Part shown: positions 1-6,806 of the stretch, piece after piece | Layout of the letters: every line of letters starts with the position of its first letter | Numbering within the stretch: the first letter of the stretch is position 1 | DNA from: RGIG7332 sp045580305 | GTDB lineage: Bacteria > Bacillota > Clostridia > Oscillospirales > JAAYXM01 | Assembly: GCA_045580305.1 (NCBI GenBank) | Contig: JAZNNQ010000001.1 | Span: forward strand, 124,001 to 188,000 | Direction: 5' to 3' | DNA: 64,000 bases | Translations under genes and position numbers: made by a program | Notes under the pieces: generated by a model | What the model was told of the DNA's origin: nothing | Database searches by the model: none | What the model saw: the letters and a program-made list of their open reading frames with translations, nothing else

Positions 1-29
1 GAACAATTTAGATGTCATCTAAATTGTTC
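1..29. repeat. Perfect inverted repeat at window edge
   Basis: Two 14-base arms (GAACAATTTAGATG and its exact complement) are separated by one T. The element could be a transcription terminator stem or an operator; nothing to the left is visible. A related string, TGTCATCTAAA, recurs near 1371 just after the first gene. Confidence 0.6.
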
Positions 30-149
30 GCTTCTTTCAATGGTTTGAGGGCTTTTTCAAAAAAGCAGTTTTGAAACAAAAGGGTAGATGTCAAGCGGTT
101 TTGAACCAGACTTGAACTGAGGACAAAATTTAATCTGTTTAAATCTTAT

Positions 150-186
150 AAAATGCTATCATTTGAGATTGATAGCATTTTTTATA
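150..186. terminator. Rho-independent terminator
   Basis: A 12-bp perfect stem (AAAATGCTATCA with its complement, loop TTTGAGAT) runs into a T-rich tail. Its parent gene would lie to the left of the window or is lost; the A and T runs on both sides allow either direction. Confidence 0.75.
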
Positions 187-362
187 TTGCAATAATTTCC
201 TTAATGTGTTATACTATATTCGCGACATAAATCTTAATATTTGACTTATCTCATATAAGTGTGTATTTTTTTACCTTTTGGTAAAAATGCATGCTCTATT
301 TTCGCATACTTGTATGAGATGTCGAGATTTGTGTCGCAGCAAACGGAGTTGTGCATTTTTCA

Positions 363-390
363 GTGCGTAGCTTCGGCTGCGCACTTTTTT
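363..390 (+). terminator. Terminator-like hairpin just upstream of the first gene
   Basis: Stem GTGCGTAGC / GCTGCGCAC with a TTCG tetraloop (one G-T pair) is followed by six T. Only three bases separate the T-run from the GAGGAGG ribosome site at 394-400, so it may act as an attenuator in the leader of the gene at 413 or end an unseen upstream RNA. Confidence 0.7.
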
Positions 391-412
391 GTCGAGGAGG
401 ATATGATGAATA

Positions 413-1360
413 ATGGAAATTAAGGAAAAATCTAAAAATGAACAGATTGATAATCTAACGGAAGAAACAGAGAGCACTTTTAAGGAAATAAAAAAATCGT
501 TGGTTACAGGTGCAATAATTATTTTATGTTTCCTTGTGTTGTTTTGCGGATACGCTTTAATTAAAAATAACATAAAAAACACTGATGAAACATACCAAAA
601 TATGGAAGAACAGACTGAACAATATATAGATAATGAGCCACTTCTTGAAAAAATGTATCCCGAAAGCATAATTGTTGAAAAAGGGGATGATTTTATATTA
701 GAATATTGGCCTAAAAACGTTAAGGAACCCTTTTGTAGATGTCGTGAAATAACAGAAACAGGAGAGTTGGATTGGTCAAATGATATAACGGTTAAGGGTT
801 ATTGGGATCCAGTACGAGGTTATTCACCACACAACGAAGAACAAGGCTTTCAAACATTTGTTGCACGAGAGGTTGGAACATTTTACATATGTGACCCAGA
901 CCAAGAAAAGAACCTATGCAAGGTAACTGTTGTCGAGAAAACAATGGAAGAAAAAGAAGAAATCCAGAATGATGTCAATACTCAAAAAAACTCTGTTAAT
1001 GATAATAAAGCGGAGTGCGAAATAATTGTCAAAAATAATTTACCTGAAGAATTTAAATATACTTCTTCGTTTGGTAAATGGTATTCTTCTTGTAAAGTGC
1101 ATAAGGCAGATGTTATTCAAAAAAACGGAAGCGTTCTTATTCAACTTTTATGTGAGAAAACATTTGATGAAAAAAACGGGGCTTCTGCTAAATGTTATAT
1201 TGTTTGGAAATTATATGATGACCAAAATATAGTGGTTGATTCCGGACGTGTATCTAAGCATAATATTTCTGTCAATGAAATGTTTACAGAAACAATTTAT
1301 ATATTTAAAGATCTTGCTCCTAAAAAATACATTTTAGAATTTTCAGAATTGCAATTATGA
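413..1360 (+). CDS. Unknown single-pass membrane protein with extracellular domain
   Basis: I do not recognise the family. The 315-residue protein has a charged cytoplasmic start of about 28 residues, one membrane helix (about 30-50), an acidic linker and a large outside part. That part seems to hold two beta-rich modules (about 70-180 and 200-315) joined by an Asn/Lys/Glu-rich spacer near 180-200. The ribosome site GAGGAGG (394-400) is 12 bases from this ATG, which is rather long; it is better spaced for ATGs at 403/406, which open only a six- or five-codon frame ending at 423. Base composition is poorer in G+C than the core genes to the right, suggesting accessory origin. The next hairpin ends its transcript. 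Confidence 0.7.
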   Translation: MEIKEKSKNEQIDNLTEETESTFKEIKKSLVTGAIIILCFLVLFCGYALIKNNIKNTDETYQNMEEQTEQYIDNEPLLEKMYPESIIVEKGDDFILEYWPKNVKEPFCRCREITETGELDWSNDITVKGYWDPVRGYSPHNEEQGFQTFVAREVGTFYICDPDQEKNLCKVTVVEKTMEEKEEIQNDVNTQKNSVNDNKAECEIIVKNNLPEEFKYTSSFGKWYSSCKVHKADVIQKNGSVLIQLLCEKTFDEKNGASAKCYIVWKLYDDQNIVVDSGRVSKHNISVNEMFTETIYIFKDLAPKKYILEFSELQL

Positions 1361-1392
1361 CTTCACCTGTCATCTAAACCATTCGGCTCTGC

Positions 1393-1437
1393 CAAAACAA
1401 ATAAGCACACCACATTGTGGTGTGTTTATTTGTTTTG
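1393..1437. terminator. Long hairpin, probable terminator
   Basis: A stem of about 21 bp (CAAAACAAATAA, then CACACCACA, with the matching right arm) with loop TTG and one mismatch. The right arm is T-rich, which can serve as the U-tract for the gene ending at 1360. Confidence 0.65.
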
Positions 1438-1444
1438 TAGTTAG

Positions 1445-1545
1445 ATTTGAAGGATTCGAAAGGCGGCTCTTAACAAAGTGCCGGTGGCACTTTGTAACCG
1501 ACGTGGCTTTTCCACAGAAAAGGAATCCTAGTCCGGCTGCCATTA
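1445..1545 (+). ncRNA. Candidate structured RNA or tRNA-like relic
   Basis: An outer 7-bp pairing (AGGATTC 1451-1457 with GAATCCT 1523-1529) encloses a perfect 9-bp hairpin (CAAAGTGCC-GGT-GGCACTTTG, 1474-1494) and a 4-bp hairpin (GTGG/CCAC, 1503-1515). The 3' part ends in GGCTGCCA, like a tRNA 3' end, but no acceptor partner or standard T-loop is present, so it is not a working tRNA. A terminator follows at once. Strand is inferred from that terminator. Confidence 0.4.
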
Positions 1546-1546
1546 G

Positions 1547-1574
1547 AAGAGCAAGTCGTATGACTTGCTCTTTT
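1547..1574 (+). terminator. Rho-independent terminator
   Basis: An 11-bp stem AAGAGCAAGTC / GACTTGCTCTT with loop GTAT is followed by T. The same 11-bp stem, with a different loop, follows the tRNA-Pro gene at 56363. Confidence 0.8.
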
Positions 1575-1747
1575 GTATTTGTGTCCGTATGAGAAAATAT
1601 TATTATAAGTATGTTGCGCCTTCGGTACAAATACACCTTGAATATGCAGTTTTTGATTTTTGCGGATAATTTGATTAAATACAACGCCTAAAGAGACTGT
1701 TTTGCAAAAAAGCAAGCGCTACTTGACAATGTTCCAAAAGAATTTGG
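1575..1747. other. Gene-free spacer
   Basis: No coding frame or clear structure was found between the terminator and the promoter of the XRE gene; the sequence is A+T-rich. Confidence 0.5.
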
Positions 1748-1775
1748 TTGATTTTTCCTCGCGAACTGCTAAAAT
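1748..1775 (+). promoter_or_regulatory. Sigma-A-type promoter for the XRE gene
   Basis: TTGATT, a 16-base spacer and TAAAAT lie about 30 bases ahead of the start codon. A separate TTGACA at 1723 has no well-spaced -10 box. Confidence 0.55.
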
Positions 1776-1807
1776 GATATTATGAACTGAAAAAAGGAGG
1801 AACTTTT

Positions 1808-2686
1808 TTGTTAAGCGAAAATATCAAAAAATTTAGAAAATCAAATAATATGTCACAAGACGAATTGGCAGAAGAATTAGAAGTTACAAGACAGAGTGTC
1901 AGTTTGTGGGAAACAGGGCAGACACAGCCGTCTCTCGATAATATAGTTGCCTTGGCTAAATTATTTAATGTTTCTACTGATGATCTATTAACAGACGGTA
2001 ATTTGAAATCTATTGGAGGAGAAAAAACTATGTGCGAAAAGAAAAACAAAAGAATATATATTTTAATTGGATGTATTGTAGTAATTGCTGTTTTGCTCGC
2101 CGTTGTTCTGCTGTGGAAATTCGGAAATTCTGATTCAAGCAATACGAGTAATATGGATTCCGGCGATGCTGAAGTAGTTGTATCTGAAAAAAATATTGAA
2201 GACTTATATGATTATCTTAAAAATTTCGTAGTTCAAAACGGTACTACCAACGGGGACTACTGTTATTATTCTAAAACCGCTGATAATTACGGCGGCAATG
2301 CAGCCGAAGACTTTTCGCTATATTATTGGGGAGATACTGATACGATAGAGTTTTGCTTACATAGAGTTATAGATGATACATTCAGCATCAATTTTTACTT
2401 GTATGTTCCTAAAAATTATACCGGCAAATATGAATATGTAGCATCTCATTATTACAGAGATACAGGTGAACCGATTTATGAGGCAAAAGGAACGATAACA
2501 GCCTCTGAATTCACGGAGAGCTATCCGTTAAATTGCAGTAAATACACTGGCTCGGCAGATGAACAGAATGAATTTATGGAAATTAGCCGAGAAGGCGTAT
2601 GCAATCTGATTTCTTGTCTTGAGAATTTCATTTCAGTTGAAAAGCTTGAATATACATTTGAAGATTTTGGATTTACTGCTTTTTAA
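1808..2686 (+). CDS. XRE-family regulator with membrane anchor and sensor-like domain
   Basis: The N-terminal 60 residues are a Cro/C1-type helix-turn-helix (a SQDELAEELEVTRQSVSLWE core) expected to bind DNA. A membrane helix follows (about 78-99), then an extracytoplasmic domain of about 190 residues that I do not recognise. This layout suggests a regulator that senses something outside the cell or at the membrane. The start is TTG, chosen because AAAGGAGG ends seven bases upstream and the helix-turn-helix begins at once. The gene sits in the A+T-rich left patch beside the HNH gene, 30 bases away, and the two may be cotranscribed. Confidence 0.8.
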   Translation: MLSENIKKFRKSNNMSQDELAEELEVTRQSVSLWETGQTQPSLDNIVALAKLFNVSTDDLLTDGNLKSIGGEKTMCEKKNKRIYILIGCIVVIAVLLAVVLLWKFGNSDSSNTSNMDSGDAEVVVSEKNIEDLYDYLKNFVVQNGTTNGDYCYYSKTADNYGGNAAEDFSLYYWGDTDTIEFCLHRVIDDTFSINFYLYVPKNYTGKYEYVASHYYRDTGEPIYEAKGTITASEFTESYPLNCSKYTGSADEQNEFMEISREGVCNLISCLENFISVEKLEYTFEDFGFTAF

Positions 2687-2716
2687 TTTCGCTATGCTCT
2701 TATTAGAGGTGGTACT

Positions 2717-3058
2717 ATGAAAATAAACAAAGCCAATGCACTTCGTTTGTGGGAAGAATATTTCGGCAATGCTCAATTTGCTGAGGATTTCCACGGGAAT
2801 CTTATGTGCCGAGACGGATACGGAGATGATGATTTTTGTGTCAATCATTGGGGCAAAATAATTTATTGCGGTTGGAACATACATCATATTTTGCCGCTTT
2901 CTTGTGGTGGTACGAACGAAAAGCACAATCTGATTTGCACCAATATCTACACAAATGATGAGGCAGAAGATAAGATCACTTATTGGATCGATGACAGTCT
3001 TTATCAAGTTCAAAGGATTTATGGCACACGAGAATATGAAATAGTTAAGCTTAATTAA
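2717..3058 (+). CDS. Small HNH-type endonuclease-like protein
   Basis: The 113-residue protein carries an HNH-like centre: tandem His at 56-57, then LPLSCGGTNEKHNL and an Asn/Glu-rich segment (TNIYTNDEAEDK) that would complete a beta-beta-alpha metal site. No extra DNA-binding domain or zinc-binding Cys pairs are seen, so it is a single-domain protein. The ribosome site AGAGGTGG lies four bases ahead of ATG. HNH folds occur in restriction, homing and repair nucleases; substrate and role are not known here. It may share a transcript with the XRE membrane regulator upstream and ends in a terminator. Confidence 0.7.
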   Translation: MKINKANALRLWEEYFGNAQFAEDFHGNLMCRDGYGDDDFCVNHWGKIIYCGWNIHHILPLSCGGTNEKHNLICTNIYTNDEAEDKITYWIDDSLYQVQRIYGTREYEIVKLN

Positions 3059-3073
3059 TTGGATATTTCAAAT

Positions 3074-3106
3074 AAAGGCACACACCACGATGTGATGTGT
3101 GCCTTT
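3074..3106. terminator. Terminator between convergent genes
   Basis: Stem AAAGGCACAC / GTGTGCCTTT with A and T runs on both sides; it can serve the HNH gene on the plus strand and ybaK on the minus strand. Confidence 0.75.
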
Positions 3107-3123
3107 ATTATATATCTATTATT

Positions 3124-3597
3124 TTATCTTGTAATAGTTTCTATTTTTCCATCTATCAAGCTGATTAATTCTGTTGGTGATACCTCCACTTGGTAGCCTA
3201 TTTTGCCGGCGCTAAAAACTATGGTGTCGAAATTCATACAAGAGGCATCGATAACCGTCACATATTGCTTTTTCATACCAATGGGCGAGCAACCGCCTCT
3301 TATGTAACCGGTTACCTTATTTATATCCTTGACTTGTATCATTTCAACAGCTTTTTCACCCACCGCTTTTGCGCATTTCTTTAAATCAAGCTCGTTTAAA
3401 ACCGGTACTACAAAAACATAGTAATTTTTAGACGGTGCAACTGTGACCAGAGTCTTAAAAACCTGACTTGGATCTTTATCTATCTTTTTAGCAACCGACT
3501 GTCCGTCGAAATCGCCGTCACTCTCGTAGGTATGCAAATCGTAACTTATTTTATTCGCTTCAAGTATACGCATCGTGTTTGTCTTGAAATTTGCCAT
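3124..3597 (-). CDS. ybaK: Cys-tRNA(Pro)/Cys-tRNA(Cys) deacylase, YbaK/EbsC family
   Basis: This cytoplasmic editing enzyme hydrolyses cysteine wrongly attached to tRNA-Pro. The 157 residues fit the usual single-domain family length and show its pattern: an N-terminal TNTMRILEANKISYDLHTYE helix, a central FKTLVT strand with the conserved Lys, and the glycine-rich GYIRGGCSPIGMKK loop. Five bases separate it from the pseudouridine synthase upstream on the same strand, so the two probably form an operon. Confidence 0.85.
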   Translation of the reverse strand: MANFKTNTMRILEANKISYDLHTYESDGDFDGQSVAKKIDKDPSQVFKTLVTVAPSKNYYVFVVPVLNELDLKKCAKAVGEKAVEMIQVKDINKVTGYIRGGCSPIGMKKQYVTVIDASCMNFDTIVFSAGKIGYQVEVSPTELISLIDGKIETITR

Positions 3598-3602
3598 TTA
3601 AA

Positions 3603-4562
3603 TCACCATTCGCCAAAGTATTCGTTCGCAAAGTCTACATTGTTGACCTTGAAGGTCTTGCCGTTTAAGTAGGAAAGTTCTCCTGCATCGGTTTTGAAAT
3701 CAAAGGTCAACTTGTAGGAGTAGAGCGCTTGTATCTGGCGCTTATACTTTTTATTCAAAGCATAGTCGCCATACTTTCCGTCACCCAGCAGGGGATGTCC
3801 CGCGTCTGCCATCTGCGCTCTTATTTGGTGCGTTCTGCCTGTAATAAGCTCGCACTCTACAAGGGACAGCTCGCCGCGTACTTTAATGGTCTTATAAATA
3901 AGTGCGGCACTTTTAGCGCCGGGAGTGCGTGCTTTTTTGACATAAACACGGTTTTCCTTTGCATCCTTCCACAGAAAACCCTCGAGCCGTCCGTTTTTCG
4001 GATTAAGAGTGCCGGAAACAATGCAAAGATAACACTTCTTCATTTCGCGAAGTTTTATCTTTGCATTCATAATGCGAAGTGCTGGGGCGTTTTTTGCGGC
4101 AATTACAATGCCGCCGGTATTTCTGTCAATTCTGTTGCAAAGGGCAGGTGCAAAGGAATTTTCGGCCTCAGGGTCCCACTCCTTTTTCTGATATAAGTAT
4201 GCTTGAATATGATCTATCAGCGTGTCCTTGGACTTATCTTCGTCCTCATGCACGGAAATACCCGGGCGTTTGTCCAAAAGAAGGATATTCTCATCCTCGT
4301 AAACAATGTTCAGCTGAGGTTTTAGGGTCATATAACGCTGAGATGAGGGTTGCTCATCAAAAAACTCATCATTTACATACATCTCAACTAAATCACCCTC
4401 AATTAATCTGAGGTCGCGCTCTGCGCGCTTACAGTTTACTTTAATACGCTTTAAGCGAATGTATTTTTGCATTAAATTACTGGGCAGGCGAGGGCATACC
4501 TTGAGGATAAACTTATCAAGTCTTTGCCCTGCATCGTTTTTGCCGATGATAAAATCCTTCAT
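3603..4562 (-). CDS. RluA-family pseudouridine synthase with S4 domain
   Basis: The enzyme isomerises uridine to pseudouridine in RNA, probably 23S rRNA. The 319 residues contain an N-terminal S4-like RNA-binding region (about 10-60) and the RluA catalytic signature NRIDRNTGGIVIAAKN with the catalytic Asp near 146, followed by TGRTHQIRAQMA. RluC, RluD and tRNA-acting relatives cannot be told apart from sequence alone. It is the first gene of a two-gene minus-strand unit with ybaK and diverges from the yceD promoter. Confidence 0.88.
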   Translation of the reverse strand: MKDFIIGKNDAGQRLDKFILKVCPRLPSNLMQKYIRLKRIKVNCKRAERDLRLIEGDLVEMYVNDEFFDEQPSSQRYMTLKPQLNIVYEDENILLLDKRPGISVHEDEDKSKDTLIDHIQAYLYQKKEWDPEAENSFAPALCNRIDRNTGGIVIAAKNAPALRIMNAKIKLREMKKCYLCIVSGTLNPKNGRLEGFLWKDAKENRVYVKKARTPGAKSAALIYKTIKVRGELSLVECELITGRTHQIRAQMADAGHPLLGDGKYGDYALNKKYKRQIQALYSYKLTFDFKTDAGELSYLNGKTFKVNNVDFANEYFGEW

Positions 4563-4638
4563 AATTAGCTCCTAAAAAGTGATAATAAAACTAACAAGGA
4601 TATAATATCATATTTTAAAAGAAATTCAAAGAAAAATC

Positions 4639-4667
4639 TTGACAAATGGGTTAATTAACAGTATAAT
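4639..4667 (+). promoter_or_regulatory. Consensus sigma-A promoter of yceD-rpmF
   Basis: TTGACA and TATAAT are both perfect with the ideal 17-base spacer, which predicts high expression. The expected transcription start, about 4674, rules out a TTG at 4673 as the start codon of the next gene. Confidence 0.92.
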
Positions 4668-4696
4668 ACCATTTGTACCATTATGCGAGGTGTAAT

Positions 4697-5182
4697 ATGA
4701 AAATTGATTTAAGGCCCATAAAACATGAGGTTGGCGCTCATATTCCGTTTTCGATAGACATCTCAATAGTTGACCGTGAACCCACTGTACCGTCTCCGGT
4801 TAAGGTTACCGGTGATGTGAGAAACCGTGCCGGCTATTTAATGCTTGAAATGACAATGGAGGGTGAGATTGAGACGGTTTGTGACCGTTGTATTGAGCCT
4901 ATTTGTCGCAAGCACACGGTATCCTTTGAAGCGGTTCTTGCCGACAGTGTTGAAGGCGAGGAAGACGATAGCATTATCGTCTGTGAAAATGATGAATTTA
5001 TCCCCGATGAACTTGCGGCATCGACATTCATCTTAGAACTTCCTACGAAAAATCTTTGTAAGGAAGATTGCAAAGGCCTGTGTCACAAATGTGGTGCAAA
5101 TTTAAATCTGTCAGATTGCGGCTGCGCAAAGAAAGAAGTTGACCCACGACTTTCCAAGCTGCTCGAGCTGCTTGACGAATAA
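4697..5182 (+). CDS. yceD: DUF177/YceD family protein
   Basis: YceD proteins sit next to rpmF in most bacteria and are linked to 23S rRNA accumulation; the exact action is unknown. The 161-residue protein has the family core (VTGDVRNRAGYLMLEMTMEG, then a CDRC pair near 65) and a Clostridia-type C-terminus with a Cys cluster (C-x3-C-x3-C-x2-C) before DPRLSKLLELL. ATG 4697 follows GCGAGGTG with normal spacing. It is cotranscribed with rpmF. Confidence 0.88.
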   Translation: MKIDLRPIKHEVGAHIPFSIDISIVDREPTVPSPVKVTGDVRNRAGYLMLEMTMEGEIETVCDRCIEPICRKHTVSFEAVLADSVEGEEDDSIIVCENDEFIPDELAASTFILELPTKNLCKEDCKGLCHKCGANLNLSDCGCAKKEVDPRLSKLLELLDE

Positions 5183-5218
5183 AAAATAACGGAACAAACC
5201 CTAAGGAGGTGTCCACTC

Positions 5219-5398
5219 ATGGCAGTACCAAAGAGAAAACATTCCAAATCCAGACGCGATATGAATCGTAATGCACACTGGAAGCTGTCCCTGCCGGGAA
5301 TTTCCGCGTGCCCGAAGTGCGGTGCGATGAGATTATCCCACAGAGCTTGCAAGGCTTGCGGATTCTACAACGATCGCCAGGTTGTTGAGGCAAAGTAA
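5219..5398 (+). CDS. rpmF: 50S ribosomal protein L32
   Basis: This structural protein of the large ribosomal subunit is 59 residues long. It starts MAVPKRKHSKSRRDMNR and carries a CPKCG...CKACG zinc ribbon, so it is the zinc-binding form. AAGGAGGTG precedes the ATG. It lies 36 bases after yceD in the usual yceD-rpmF order, followed by a hairpin. Confidence 0.97.
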   Translation: MAVPKRKHSKSRRDMNRNAHWKLSLPGISACPKCGAMRLSHRACKACGFYNDRQVVEAK

Positions 5399-5445
5399 GT
5401 GCGTGGCGCTCCTATAAAGCGTATTTGGTTTATGGTATAAAGGGT

Positions 5446-5478
5446 AGAGGTGGATGTTTTTATCCCCCTCTATTTTTT
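5446..5478 (+). terminator. Terminator after rpmF
   Basis: Stem AGAGG-T-GGAT / ATCC-C-CCTCT with a six-base loop is followed by ATTTTTT. It lies inside a possible N-terminal extension of the next gene, which supports the downstream start at 5498. Confidence 0.75.
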
Positions 5479-5497
5479 CTGTAAGGAGGTGTGTAAG

Positions 5498-6784
5498 ATG
5501 GGTGCAAAAATCACAAGTGTCGATAAAAACAGTCCTGCATATCGCGCTAAGATTATGGCGGGTGAAACGCTCCTTAAAATCGACGGGCACATTATTCGCG
5601 ATGTACTTGATTATAAGTTCTATTCCTACGAAGAAAAACTTGCCTTAACGCTTGATACTCGTGAGGTAAAGATTAAAAAGCGTGAGGGCGAGGACTTAGG
5701 CCTTAATTTTGAAACCTATCTTATGGACAAGCAGAAAAGATGTGCCAACAAATGCATCTTCTGTTTTATCGACCAGCTACCTCCCAATATGCGCGAAACT
5801 CTTTACTTCAAGGACGACGATGCGCGCATGTCTTTCTTGATGGGTAATTACATATCACTCACAAATTTAAGTGAAGACGATATTGAGCGTATGATAGCAA
5901 TGCGACTTTCGCCAATTAATATTTCCGTACAAGCTACCGACCCTGAGGTGCGCCGTTTAATGCTGGGCAATCCAAGAGCAGGCGAGTGTATGAATATAAT
6001 GCGCCGTTTTGCCGAGGCGGAACTTACGCTTAATTGTCAGCTTGTTATTTGTCCGGGCGTAAATGACGGTGAAATATTGCAAAAGTCCTTGGACGAGCTT
6101 ATTTCACTGGCACCCGCGGTTAACAGCATATCCGTTGTACCGGTAGGCATAACCAAGTATCGTGACGGTCTGTATCCGCTTACTCCGGTTGACAAGGAAA
6201 AAGCCGCCGAAATACTTGATATGGTAAACGAGGTCGGCGATAAATGCGCCCAAAAATTCGGCACTCGCATCGTGTATTGCGGTGACGAGTTTTATATAAA
6301 GGCGGAGCGCAATATTCCGGATGCTGAGTTTTATGAAGAGTTCCCGCAGCTTGAAAACGGCGTAGGAATGATGGCGCTGCTTAAGGAAGAGTGGGAGGCT
6401 GCACTCAGACTTATGGATAATGGCCCAATTTCCGATTTTACTCTTGCAACAGGCGTTTCTGCCGCACCTTTTATGGCAAAACTCATTGACGAACTATCAA
6501 AAAAATGTGATAATATATTTAACTACAAAGTGGTCGCGGTTGAAAATAAGTTTTTCGGCGATACTGTAAATGTGGCGGGACTTGTGACCGGTAAGGATCT
6601 TACTGAAGCTCTTCGCGGAAACATAGTTGGAGAGCGGGTTTTGATCCCCGAGGTTATGTTGCGCCATAAAACCAATGTATTTTTAGATGATGTAACTATT
6701 GATGATGTAGAGCGCGAGCTTGGTGTTCGGGTAATTCCCACACCCAGTGATGGTTTTGAATTGCTTGACATTATCTTAGCATAG
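5498..6784 (+). CDS. PDZ and radical SAM-like DUF512 protein
   Basis: The 428-residue protein starts with a PDZ-like fold (about 1-60), then a CANKCIFCFIDQLP segment with the C-x3-C-x2-C pattern of a radical-SAM [4Fe-4S] site near residue 80, and ends in the DUF512 region (ATGVSAAPFM, then GDTVNVAGLVTGKDL). The family is common in Clostridia and often lies beside der; no reaction has been assigned to my knowledge. ATG 5498 follows AAGGAGGTG by six bases; the frame remains open upstream to 5450 but that part overlaps the rpmF terminator. The gap to der is 22 bases, so the two are probably cotranscribed. Confidence 0.85.
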   Translation: MGAKITSVDKNSPAYRAKIMAGETLLKIDGHIIRDVLDYKFYSYEEKLALTLDTREVKIKKREGEDLGLNFETYLMDKQKRCANKCIFCFIDQLPPNMRETLYFKDDDARMSFLMGNYISLTNLSEDDIERMIAMRLSPINISVQATDPEVRRLMLGNPRAGECMNIMRRFAEAELTLNCQLVICPGVNDGEILQKSLDELISLAPAVNSISVVPVGITKYRDGLYPLTPVDKEKAAEILDMVNEVGDKCAQKFGTRIVYCGDEFYIKAERNIPDAEFYEEFPQLENGVGMMALLKEEWEAALRLMDNGPISDFTLATGVSAAPFMAKLIDELSKKCDNIFNYKVVAVENKFFGDTVNVAGLVTGKDLTEALRGNIVGERVLIPEVMLRHKTNVFLDDVTIDDVERELGVRVIPTPSDGFELLDIILA

Positions 6785-6806
6785 ACAGAAAGAGAGGTGC
6801 TGTCCA

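Larger units (their letters stand above)
30..402. other. Gene-free A+T-rich leader region with hairpins
   Basis: No convincing coding frame is seen on either strand. The stretch holds a strong terminator hairpin near 150-181, a small hairpin at 268-287 (TTTTTACC-TTTT-GGTAAAAA), and a second terminator-like hairpin at 363-390 directly before the ribosome site of the first gene. Confidence 0.6.

Noticed and set aside
1441..1545. Functional tRNA gene
   Set aside because: The 3' end looks tRNA-like, but there is no acceptor partner, no standard T-loop and no anticodon arm.
4673..4696. Earlier TTG start for yceD
   Set aside because: It lies at the expected transcription start of a perfect promoter, leaving no room for a ribosome site.
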